Shown one piece after another: positions 7,957 through 15,788 of a stretch of 64,000 nucleotides of DNA (the first letter of the stretch is position 1; the number at the start of each line of letters is the position of its first letter). Both the position numbers and the translations under genes were made by a program. Below the pieces are notes generated by a model, which was not told where the DNA came from, searched no databases, and saw only the letters and a list, made by a program, of their open reading frames with translations. The stretch is taken from positions 511,534 through 575,533 of the forward strand of contig CAVYOA010000014.1 in the NCBI GenBank assembly GCA_963769945.1. The letters are read 5' to 3'. Source of the stretch: WHSW01 sp963769945. GTDB lineage: Bacteria; Actinomycetota; Thermoleophilia; Solirubrobacterales; 70-9.

Positions 7957-8148
7957 GAACGGCCTGCGGGGTTAGCTGTCGGGCTCGCGGGCACCGGACG
8001 CTCCGGCGCGCGCTACAGGCGGATCACCGCCCGATTCGCCCCTGAGCCGGACACTGGCTCTCGCCAGGCCCGGCGACCGCTCTAAAGCGGTCTCATGGGT
8101 CCCCCGCCCGCCCCGGCTTCGGATCCTCGGGGCGGTTCGGCATCTAGG
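7957..8148 (-). ncRNA. c-di-AMP riboswitch (ydaO-yuaA leader)
   Basis: Read on the minus strand, the leader of the RlpA-like gene contains the conserved blocks of the ydaO-yuaA class in order: GCCGAACCG near 8143-8133, GGGGGACCCA near 8104-8095, a variable hairpin (GACCGCT/AGCGGTC, 8075-8092), GGGGCGAATC near 8041-8032, and the late signature GACAGCTAACCCCGCAGGC (7980-7962). In Actinobacteria this class typically controls cell-wall hydrolase genes; c-di-AMP binding generally lowers expression. The assignment rests on recognising the blocks by eye; a covariance search would settle it. Confidence 0.85.
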
Positions 8149-8197
8149 TTTCAGCGAATGTCGTTAAGGACACGGTAGAGCGAACACACGTTCCGGG

Positions 8198-8213
8198 TGT
8201 GACCAGGGTCACA
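8198..8213. promoter_or_regulatory. Crp/GlxR-type operator
   Basis: TGTGACCAGGGTCACA is a perfect TGTGA-N6-TCACA palindrome, the consensus of Crp-family regulators, and close to actinobacterial Crp/GlxR sites. It sits 29 bp upstream of the wax ester synthase start and about 50 bp upstream of the riboswitch on the other strand, so it could control either gene. No Crp gene is in this window. Confidence 0.7.
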
Positions 8214-8241
8214 TTGCTAGCGGTTCTGGGATGATCGGCCC

Positions 8242-9678
8242 ATGAGCACCGATCGCCTCACAGGCCTCGACTCGTCGTTTTTGCACCTGGAGCGCGGTCC
8301 CGCGCACATGCACGTCGCCTCGACCACCGTGTTCGAGGGCCCGATCCCCGCCTATGACGACTTTCGCCACCACATCTCCACCCGGCTTCATCTCGTGCCG
8401 CGATTTCGCCAGAAGCTGCGCATGGTGCCGTTCGGGCAAGGGCGCCCGAAGTGGATCGATGATCCGCAGTTCAACCTCACCTACCACGTGCGCCACACCG
8501 CGCTGCCGGCTCCGGGCAGCGAAGAGCAGCTGCAGATCCTGGCGGCGCGAATCTTCTCGCAGCGACTCGATCGCTCAAAGCCGTTGTGGGAGCTGTGGCT
8601 GGTGGATGGAGTCGACGACGGCCGCTTTGCGATCGTTGCCAAGACCCATCACTGCCTGGTCGACGGCGTCTCCGGGGTCGACATCACCACGGTTCTCTTC
8701 GATGCCGCTGCCGACACCCAGCCGCTCGAAGCGCCCGAGCCCTGGGTCGCCCGCCCCGAGCCAAGCGGTGCCCAGGTGCTCGCCGAGGCGATGGTCGAGC
8801 GCGCGACGCAGCCAGCCGAGGTCATTCGGGGCGCCCGTGCCGTGTTTCGCGCGCCCCGGATGGCGGCACGCGTCGTCGTCGACAGCCTCGAGGCGGCGGG
8901 CACTTTCGCCCGCGCGGGAGTCGGCGCTCCTTCCTCCCCATTCAACGTCGAGATTGGTCCCTATCGCCGTTTCAGCTGGGTGAAGGCGAGCCTCGCCGAT
9001 CTCAAGCGTGTCAAGAACGTCGTTGGGGGCACGGTCAACGATGTCGTCCTCGCCGCGGTCGCGGGCGCCGTCGGCCGCTACATGCGCGGCCATGGCTTCG
9101 CCACCCACGACCTCGAGCTGCGCGCGATGGTGCCGATCAGCGTTCGCGATGCAAAGGAGCGCGGCGCGTTGGGCAACCGGGTCTCGTCCTACATGGCCCC
9201 GCTTGCGATCGGGATCGAGGACCCTGCCGAGCGCTTGCGCTGCGTCAGTGCGGTGATGGGCGACCTCAAGGAGTCCAAGCAGGCGGTCGGCGCGACGCTG
9301 ATGACCGAGCTGGCCGACTTCGCGCCGCCGACGATCGCCGGCCAGGCAGCGCGCCTGCAATCGCGCCAGCGCTTCTTCAACCTCGTCGTCACCAACATCC
9401 CAGGGCCGCAGTTCCCGCTCTTTTTGATGGGCCGCCGCCTGCAGTCGGTGTTTCCGATGGTGCCGTTGGCCAAGCGCCAGGCCGTCTGCTTCGGGATCAT
9501 GAGCTACGACGGCGAGGTCAATTTCGGCCTGATCGGCGACTATGACGCGCTCACCGACCTCGAGGCCCTCGCCGGAGATCTCGAAGCCTCGCTCGGCGAG
9601 CTGATTGCGCTTGCGCCGGCCCCCAAGCAGCGGCCAGGCCGACGGCTCAAGCGGCCGCTGCGCGCATCGGCAAGCTGA
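8242..9678 (+). CDS. Wax ester synthase / diacylglycerol O-acyltransferase (WS/DGAT)
   Basis: A 478-residue acyltransferase of the WS/DGAT family. The opening L-T-G-L-D-S-S-F-L-H-L-E is typical, and the catalytic H-H-x-x-x-D-G motif is at H136, H137, D141 and G142. The late N-I-P-G-P motif and the Y-D-G-E-V-N-F-G-L-I-G-D segment also match. The enzyme joins acyl-CoA to diacylglycerol or fatty alcohols to form storage lipids. The C-terminus is basic. A Crp-type operator lies just upstream, which would link lipid storage to cAMP or carbon status if the site is used. Confidence 0.92.
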   Translation: MSTDRLTGLDSSFLHLERGPAHMHVASTTVFEGPIPAYDDFRHHISTRLHLVPRFRQKLRMVPFGQGRPKWIDDPQFNLTYHVRHTALPAPGSEEQLQILAARIFSQRLDRSKPLWELWLVDGVDDGRFAIVAKTHHCLVDGVSGVDITTVLFDAAADTQPLEAPEPWVARPEPSGAQVLAEAMVERATQPAEVIRGARAVFRAPRMAARVVVDSLEAAGTFARAGVGAPSSPFNVEIGPYRRFSWVKASLADLKRVKNVVGGTVNDVVLAAVAGAVGRYMRGHGFATHDLELRAMVPISVRDAKERGALGNRVSSYMAPLAIGIEDPAERLRCVSAVMGDLKESKQAVGATLMTELADFAPPTIAGQAARLQSRQRFFNLVVTNIPGPQFPLFLMGRRLQSVFPMVPLAKRQAVCFGIMSYDGEVNFGLIGDYDALTDLEALAGDLEASLGELIALAPAPKQRPGRRLKRPLRASAS

Positions 9679-9773
9679 AGATCATCCCTGAGACTGATCC
9701 CTCGCCCGCACCGAGCAGCTAGATTTCGCGCCACAAGAAACGGCTTCTCCGGCATCGGAGGGGACTCAGCCGC

Positions 9774-9793
9774 AGGCCAGGGGGGTCTGGCCT
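9774..9793 (+). repeat. Hairpin in the leader of the cupredoxin gene
   Basis: AGGCCAG and CTGGCCT are separated by six bases (9781-9786). The hairpin lies between the WS/DGAT stop and the cupredoxin start and could end upstream transcription, although no T-run follows. Confidence 0.4.
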
Positions 9794-9811
9794 CGAGAAA
9801 GGATCACTGTT

Positions 9812-10377
9812 TTGAAGAAAGCAGCAATGTTGGCCGCTGCTGCGGCCGCGGTTACAGGGTCGATGATCGTCGCTGTCGGTGGCGCTTCGGCGACCACCGA
9901 GTCATCGAAGGCAGGCGCCACCTTGATCACGATGGAGCTGGAGGGCCGGGAGCTGTTCTTCGATGGCCCCGCCACGGTCGCCGCGGGCGAGGTGCTGAAG
10001 ATCAAGAACAACACCAACGGGCGCAAGGTCGGACCGCACACGTTCTCGCTGACCAAGGCCAGAGGTACGGCCGTCCATCGACGACAACGAGGCGCTGAGG
10101 GCGTGCGGGCGCGAGCTCAAGGGTCTGTGCGGTGCGATCGCCGCCTGGCACAAGTTCGATTTCGAGTCCGAGGAGATCGACCGCCCGATTGTCGAGGTCG
10201 GCAAGGAGGGCTGGAGCCTCGAGGGCGACAAGAAACGCACCGGCGACTCCTGGTTCGCCTTTGGTCGTCGTGGCGAAGTCGGACAAGCGCAAGGTCACCG
10301 CGGACGCCGGCGACACGCTGACGTATTTCTGCGCGGTTCATCCCGAGATGCAGGGTGAGATCGAAGTCGTCGAGTAA
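9812..10377 (+). CDS. Secreted cupredoxin-like protein (two frame breaks)
   Basis: The gene begins at TTG 9812 after AAAGGA (9798-9803), with a signal peptide in the first 28 residues. The exported part resembles a cupredoxin: beta strands up to G-P-H-T-F-S-L, and near the end Y-F-C-A-V-H-P-E-M-Q-G, which carries the C, H and M ligands of a type 1 copper site; the earlier H in P-H-T-F is the other ligand. Reading must change frame at about 10061 and again at about 10250-10258; removing one base at each gives a 187-residue product. The multicopper oxidase gene overlaps the 3' end, so the pair probably works together. Confidence 0.72.
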
Positions 10378-11980
10378 CGCGGCTACGGACGTTTCGACCG
10401 TCCCGGCAGAGCAGGGCGCGCGCTTTCGGCGTCGCGCCCTGCTCGGCGCCGGTCTCGCGGGCGCGGCGGCGCTCGTCGTTCCCGCCCGCCTGCGCTCGCT
10501 TCTGAGCACACCTGCGCTGGCGGCGAAACCGTCCGCGGCAGGATTTCGAAGCAAGCTCAGAATCCCGCCGGTGCTCACCGGCGCCCAGATCGAGCTCGAG
10601 ATGAAACAGGCAAGCGTCGCCGCGATGCCGGGCCGAAAGACGCGGATGTGGACCTACGGGGGCAGCTTCCCCGGCCCGACGATCCGCCGCCCTGCGGGCG
10701 AGGCGACGGAGGTGACGTTCGTGCATCGGCTTCCCGCCAAGGCCGGTGAGCTCTCGGTCCACCTTCATGGCGGCCACAACCGCAGCGAGCACGACGGCCA
10801 GCCCGGCGGTCTCACCGCGAGCCAGCCGCGCGCGTTCTTCTGCGATATCTCGGCCAGGCTCTCGCCGCGCGCGTCGGGCAACGACCTGCTGATCGCGCCC
10901 AGCGCCCAGCGCACCTATCTCTACGAGGGAATCGAAGACGGCGCGCCTGAGCGCAGCGCGTTTCAGTGGTATCACGACCACCGTCTCGAGCGCACTGCGT
11001 TCAACGTTTGGCAGGGCCTGGCGGGGATGTGGATCACCGACGACGAGCTCGACGCCTCGCTGCCGCTGCCGGAGGGCGAGCGCGACCTGGCGCTGATGAT
11101 CAGCGACCGCTCCTTCGACAAGCACAACCAGCTCACCGACCCGTTCGGAGCGTTCGCCTCGGCGCCCAACGACGGCACCACCGGCCGCAGCGTGCTCGTA
11201 AACGGCGTCTTTCGTCCCTATCACCGGGTCAGCGCCACACGTCACCGCCTGCGCATCCTCAATGCCTCGCACTTTCGCAGCTACAACCTCGTGCTCAGCG
11301 GCAAAGCGAAGATGGTTCAGATCGCGACCGAGTCAGGCCTGATGCCGGCCCCGATCAAGCGCAAGCAGATTCTCGTTGGGCCGGGCGAGCGGGTCGAGGT
11401 GATCGTCGACTTCGCAAGCTCGGCCGGGAAGCAAGTCGAGCTACAAAGCGTCAAGCGCCGCGGCGCCGACGAGCTCGGCTCGACCGCATACGTCGGCTCG
11501 TTGATGGAGTTCAGAGTTGGCAAGCGCGAGGCCGACGAGACAAGCGTCCCAGCGAGTCTGCGGCCACTACCGGCGTGGGTCGCCTCCGCCCCACCCTCAC
11601 CCAGTCGCAGCTGGAAGTTCACGGTCGGCACAGGCTTTCGCCCGAGCTGGCTCGTCAACGGCAAGACCTTCGACCCGTCGCGCGCGGATGCTTTCCCCGT
11701 GCTCGATACGACCGAGACCTGGGAGCTTCACAACGCCACCGCCGTCGCGCACCTGGTCCACCTGCACCACACCGACTGGTACATGCTGTCGCGAAACGGC
11801 AAGCGCCCGGCGCCGTGGGAAGAGTGCTTGAAAGAGACCTTCTTCCTCGACCCCGGCGACCGCGTCGTCATCGCCGGTCACTTCAGCGACTACACGGGCA
11901 AGTACGTGATCCATTGCCACATGCTCGACCATGAGGACCACGGCCTAATGACCCAGTTCGAGGTCGTTGCACCGAGCTGA
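10355..11980 (+). CDS. Tat-exported multicopper oxidase
   Basis: A 541-residue multicopper oxidase. A twin-arginine signal (F-R-R-R-A-L-L-G-A-G) spans residues 24-57. All four copper-binding segments are present in order: H-L-H-G-G-H, W-Y-H-D-H, H-L-V-H-L-H-H and H-C-H-M-L-D-H-E-D-H-G-L-M. The layout is of the three-domain CotA / bilirubin-oxidase kind, which oxidises metals or phenolics and reduces O2 to water. The GTG start at 10355 overlaps the cupredoxin gene by 23 bp. The cupredoxin could be electron donor, metallochaperone or partner; the substrate is unknown. Confidence 0.9.
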   Translation: MRSKSSSNAATDVSTVPAEQGARFRRRALLGAGLAGAAALVVPARLRSLLSTPALAAKPSAAGFRSKLRIPPVLTGAQIELEMKQASVAAMPGRKTRMWTYGGSFPGPTIRRPAGEATEVTFVHRLPAKAGELSVHLHGGHNRSEHDGQPGGLTASQPRAFFCDISARLSPRASGNDLLIAPSAQRTYLYEGIEDGAPERSAFQWYHDHRLERTAFNVWQGLAGMWITDDELDASLPLPEGERDLALMISDRSFDKHNQLTDPFGAFASAPNDGTTGRSVLVNGVFRPYHRVSATRHRLRILNASHFRSYNLVLSGKAKMVQIATESGLMPAPIKRKQILVGPGERVEVIVDFASSAGKQVELQSVKRRGADELGSTAYVGSLMEFRVGKREADETSVPASLRPLPAWVASAPPSPSRSWKFTVGTGFRPSWLVNGKTFDPSRADAFPVLDTTETWELHNATAVAHLVHLHHTDWYMLSRNGKRPAPWEECLKETFFLDPGDRVVIAGHFSDYTGKYVIHCHMLDHEDHGLMTQFEVVAPS

Positions 11981-12005
11981 CCTCGGGCCGGATCGGCGTT
12001 ACACG

Positions 12006-12026
12006 AGCTGAATCAGTGATTCAGCT
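12006..12026. repeat. 21-bp near-perfect palindrome between convergent genes
   Basis: AGCTGAATCA and TGATTCAGCT flank a single central G. It lies between the 3' ends of the multicopper oxidase gene and the DUF1059 gene and takes in part of the latter's stop codon. The position suggests a bidirectional terminator or a protein-binding dyad. Confidence 0.5.
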
Positions 12027-12180
12027 AGTGGTCGTGGGCCATCTCGAGAATCTGCTCACGGCTCATCTTGCCGACGAGCTCGGGGTGGCGCTCGTCGATG
12101 TGCGCCTCGACCTTGGTCACCAGCTCGTCGTCAGACTCCGCCTCGACGTCCGTACCGCATTCGCAGTGAACGACTTTCAT
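12025..12180 (-). CDS. DUF1059-like small cysteine protein
   Basis: A 51-residue protein beginning M-K-V-V-H-C-E-C-G, followed by a short helical segment with H-I-D-E-R-H-P-E. This matches the small DUF1059 family, whose role is unknown; the C-x-C and the histidines suggest metal binding. GGAGGAAGCA stands directly before the ATG at 12180, a strong ribosome binding site that rules out longer starts in this frame. It is downstream of the next minus-strand gene by 19 bp and probably cotranscribed with it. Confidence 0.75.
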   Translation of the reverse strand: MKVVHCECGTDVEAESDDELVTKVEAHIDERHPELVGKMSREQILEMAHDH

Positions 12181-12199
12181 TGCTTCCTCCTTGTTGTGA

Positions 12200-12625
12200 T
12201 CAGATTCCCAAGTCGCGCAGAAAGCGCGGCTCGTGGCCCTCGACGTAAACGAACAATGGCGTCGGCACACCCTCCTCGGCGGCCTTGGCCGCATCGTCGT
12301 GAGCTGCCGAGTCGGCGGGCGCCTCAGCTGGGGCGTCGGCGTCTTGCCACTCGCGCGTGGCCGGGTTCCAGCGGGTGCTCGCAACCTCGCCAAACAAGCC
12401 GTCATCAATGAGCGTCTCGCGAACGACACGCTCGGCCTCGGCGCAGGCGTCGCGGCTCTCGGTGTAGACGAACAGCTTCGGGCCGTCGCGGGTGACGATC
12501 ACGCTCTCGCCGAGGCGGTCGGCAACCTCGTTGTCGAGATCGAGCGCAGCCAGGCGCTCGGAGAACGGGTGGCCGTGAGCCTCGTCGTCGAGGTCGACCT
12601 CAACCCGGTATTCGTCGCGTGCCAT
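12200..12625 (-). CDS. Conserved hypothetical protein, 141 aa
   Basis: A soluble acidic protein. Residues 1-90 look like an alpha/beta fold (Y-R-V-E-V-D-L, V-I-V-T-R-D-G-P-K-L-F-V-Y, then A-E-R-V-V-R-E-T-L). A proline/alanine-rich linker follows, and the last 20 residues (P-L-F-V-Y-V-E-G-H-E-P-R-F) return to a conserved style. I do not recognise a named family. It precedes the DUF1059 gene on the same strand. Confidence 0.6.
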   Translation of the reverse strand: MARDEYRVEVDLDDEAHGHPFSERLAALDLDNEVADRLGESVIVTRDGPKLFVYTESRDACAEAERVVRETLIDDGLFGEVASTRWNPATREWQDADAPAEAPADSAAHDDAAKAAEEGVPTPLFVYVEGHEPRFLRDLGI

Positions 12626-12693
12626 CGCGGCTCAAGCTACCCGATATCGCTCGCATGGTTCGCCGCTGACCGGCCCACTAGGCTGACCTCACT

Positions 12694-12945
12694 GTGGAGC
12701 AGGTGATCCAGGTGATCGGAGCGTTGATGATCCTGGCCGGCTTCGCCGCGGCGCAGCTCGGACGCCTGCGTGTCGACTCGATCGCCTACCTCGTTCTCAA
12801 CCTGATCGGGTCGATCATCCTGGCTGTGCTCGCGCTCGCCGAGCAGCAGTGGGGATTCTTGCTGCTCGAGGCCGTCTGGGCAGTGGTTTCGGCGTGGAGC
12901 CTGGCACGCGTCGCGCGCGGCCTGCCCGTTGCCGGCGGGCATTGA
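12694..12945 (+). CDS. Small membrane protein, CBU_0592-like
   Basis: An 83-residue protein with three hydrophobic segments (about 5-20, 30-48, 52-70), resembling the small CBU_0592 family of membrane proteins of unknown role. The start is a GTG at 12694. Its stop (12943-12945) overlaps the TTG start of the GH3 gene, which suggests translational coupling. Confidence 0.65.
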   Translation: MEQVIQVIGALMILAGFAAAQLGRLRVDSIAYLVLNLIGSIILAVLALAEQQWGFLLLEAVWAVVSAWSLARVARGLPVAGGH

Positions 12946-14147
12946 ACCTGCGACCGCAAGACCTCGCTGCCCGGCGTGCCGCCGACCGGCGCGCGCGGGC
13001 TCTGCGCCGGCGCCGCGTGGCGATCGGTGCGATCGGCAGCCTGGCCGCAATCGCCGCCGTGCTCGCAGTGCTATTGCCCAGTGGCGACGAACCCGCCTCG
13101 ACTGGGGATCGAGAGGCAGGGGCCACCGTTGAGCCGCCGGCATGCCCGGAGGCGATAGCCGCCGACCCCAGCCGGCTCGTCGGCCAGACGCTCGTCGTGC
13201 CGCATGGAGGCGACCGCGACCGAGTCGTTGCGCCGTCGTGTTCGTCGCGGCGAGATTGCCGGGGTGATCCTGTTCCCCCTGACGGAGCTGACCCCGGCGT
13301 ATTGGCGACTGAGATCGCCAAGCTCCACGCCGCCGCCCGGGCCGGCAAGATGGCCCCGCCCATCGTCGCCATCGATCAGGAGGGCGGCGAGGTCAAGCGC
13401 CTGCCCGCGCTTCCGCCCGACGTCTCGCCGGCCGAGCTCGCCGGCGCGAGCCCGGGTGCGGCGCGAAGCGAGGGCGCGGCAACCGGCGCCGCGCTGACCG
13501 CGCTCGGCGTCAACGTCGACCTCGCGCCCGTACTCGACGTTGCCCAGGCGCCGAGCTCGTTCATCGCGTCGCGCACGTTCGGCAGCGACCCGAGCGCGGC
13601 AGCCACGCGCGCCGTCGGTTTCGGCGAGGGCCTGCAATCCGAGCGTGTCGCGGCCACGGCAAAGCACTTCCCCGGCCTCGGCCTTGCCGTCGCCAACACC
13701 GACGTCGAGCCGAGCCCGGTCGACGGCGCCAGGAGCGAGCTCGAAGCCAGCCTGGAGCCGTTTCGCGTCGCCACCGAAGCCGGCTTCGAGCTGACCATGG
13801 TTGCGAACGCGACTTACCCGGCCTATGACGATCGCTTACCGGCGTCGCTTTCGCCGAGGCTGATCGACGGCCTGCTGCGCGACAAGCTCGGGTTCGACGG
13901 CGTCGTCATCACCGACGATCTCGGAGCCGGGGCGATCACGGGTGCGGGCTTCGACGAGGGCGAGGCGGCTGTCGCCTCGGCTGCGGCCGGCGCCGACGTG
14001 TTGCTGTTCGCGCTGACGAGCGGCGAGCAGGCCGCCAAGGCCCTGATTCGGGACCTGCGCCGCGGTCGACTCGATCAACGATCGCTGCTGGCTAGTTGCG
14101 CGCGCGTCAACGCGCTGCGTCGGCGGTTTGCCCAGTTCAGCGGCTGA
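12942..14147 (+). CDS. Glycoside hydrolase family 3, NagZ-like beta-N-acetylhexosaminidase (internal frame change)
   Basis: A membrane-anchored GH3 enzyme. One transmembrane segment lies near residues 25-45; the catalytic domain follows with D-Q-E-G-G, K-H-F-P-G-L-G and the T-D-D-L-G-A nucleophile motif. This group releases N-acetylglucosamine from muropeptides. The annotated frame runs from TTG 12942 to 14147, but between about 13203 and 13300 the conserved sequence (M-E-A-T-A-T-E-S-L-R-R-R-V and G-E-I-A-G-V-I-L-F-P) is in the +1 frame, so one inserted and one lost base compensate each other. Its 3' end overlaps the convergent protease gene. Confidence 0.8.
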   Translation: MNLRPQDLAARRAADRRARALRRRRVAIGAIGSLAAIAAVLAVLLPSGDEPASTGDREAGATVEPPACPEAIAADPSRLVGQTLVVPHGGDRDRVVAPSCSSRRDCRGDPVPPDGADPGVLATEIAKLHAAARAGKMAPPIVAIDQEGGEVKRLPALPPDVSPAELAGASPGAARSEGAATGAALTALGVNVDLAPVLDVAQAPSSFIASRTFGSDPSAAATRAVGFGEGLQSERVAATAKHFPGLGLAVANTDVEPSPVDGARSELEASLEPFRVATEAGFELTMVANATYPAYDDRLPASLSPRLIDGLLRDKLGFDGVVITDDLGAGAITGAGFDEGEAAVASAAAGADVLLFALTSGEQAAKALIRDLRRGRLDQRSLLASCARVNALRRRFAQFSG

Positions 14148-15721
14148 GCTCGAACTCGAACTCGGCTCGATCTCGGGTGTAGATCCATTCGCCACGCCGA
14201 TCGCGCTTCGAGACGCGGCCGTCGGCGTTGACCAAGACCGCCGTGATTCGCTCGTACCTGCGCGGCGAGTTCAGCGTCACCTTCGCGCGACCGCCGCGGG
14301 CGAGGTAGCGGTCCCGGACCATTACCGAGCCGGAGAGGTCGTTCGGGCCAAATCGCGCGATCAGGGCGATGCCCGAACGTACGCCGTGCTCGACTTCGGC
14401 GGAGAGCTTGATCGGCGCGGCAGAGTCCGTCCTGACGTCGAAGAGACGGTAGGCCGTGTGGTCGAGGCGGATTCGCGCGCGATCGCCCTTCGATAACGAT
14501 CCCGTGCGCTTGACGTCTGCGAAGCGGTCGGAATCGACGATTCCGCCGAAGCCCGAGCGCCATTCCGACGGTCGCGGTGGCGAAATTGGCGAAGTCGCGA
14601 GAGAACCCGCGCCCACCGGCCTTGCGGATTGCGAGGTCATAGGCGGCGATCGCGTTGTCGGGCGGCTTGGCTTGCTCGGAGAGCTCCCACGCCGAGCGGA
14701 TCAGATCGACGCCGTAGTTTCCGGCGCCGTAGTCGAGCCAGTGATTCCAGACGGCGACGCCGTAGATCCGCAGCTGCCTCGCCGCGCTGGGGTCTGTGAT
14801 CGGCGTGCCGGGCCTGGAGGCGAAGCTGCGAACGTAGAAGAGATAGTCGTCGATCGTGGGATAGACGTGGTTCTCGGCCCAGGTCGCGGTCGATTCGAAC
14901 ATCCACGGCTCCTCGAAGGAGTCGTAGTTCTGCTGCAGCAGGTGGTTGTACTCGTGCGCGAGTGTGACCCTGGCGGGATCGAGCGAGTCCGCATACCCGT
15001 ACTCGGCGAAGGCGAAGTCATCGTCGACGACGATGTAGCCGTACTGGCTGCGCGCTGCGCCCTGGCCGGGGTCGGGTGACTCATAGCCGAAGATGCCATC
15101 ACGTCCGAGCTGGCGCAGATAGATGTCGGCGTGAGCGCCGGGGTCGGCGCCGCATCCGCTCTTGTCGGGTTTCGGCGGCGCCCAGCCGAGCGTGCCAGGT
15201 GCGACCTCTATCGACCGTGAGTACTCCGCGATCTCGACGATCGCCTCGACGTAGTCGGGGATGCCGTCGCCGTCGGCGCTGCCGTTGGTGTCGCTGAGGT
15301 CGGGCGCGTCCTCCAGGGCGGAGTCGTTGACCCAATGGACGCAGAAATGCGGGCTCTCGACGCTGGCCACCGCGGCGCCGGCGGGGTAGCCGTCTCCGTA
15401 CTGGTCGGCGATGCCGTCCGTCGGCCGTGCGAGCAGGCCGCGCGCGCGGCGGCGATCGGCGTCCCCAAGTTGCGAGTAGGAGGCGGCAAGCTGATTCAAG
15501 GCGACGGTCGCATCCGGCGGCTCGGCCGCCGCAAGGGGTGTTGTCGAGAGCGCCTGCGGTTCGGGTGCCAGCGCCGCTTCAGCGGCTTCGAGCGCCGCAA
15601 GCGCATCCGCCGTAGATGCATCGGCCGGCACTTTCAGAGCGCTCGCAACAGGTGCTGCGATCAGCGCAATCTGGACGGCGGTGGCTACCGCTGCAAGTCG
15701 AATAAGGGCTGTGTTTCCCAT
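14137..15721 (-). CDS. Secreted zincin-like metalloprotease, MXAN_6640-like (frame broken near 14565)
   Basis: The ATG at 15721 opens a signal peptide of about 28 residues. The middle holds a zinc-protease signature, L-A-H-E-Y-N-H-L-L-Q-Q (H-E-x-x-H), after an aspartate-rich D-G-D-G-I-P-D-Y segment that looks calcium-binding. These features recall the MXAN_6640 group of putative metalloproteases. The frame changes near 14565: dropping one base joins A-T-A-T-V to E-W-R-S-G-F-G-G-I and leads into a beta-rich C-terminal domain ending at 14137. Total length is about 527 residues. The substrate is unknown. Confidence 0.7.
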
Positions 15722-15788
15722 GGTCGCAATCTCGGTCAGGCGCGTGGCGACAGCGCCGGGACCGGCCGCTGATCGTAGTCTGCGCCCC

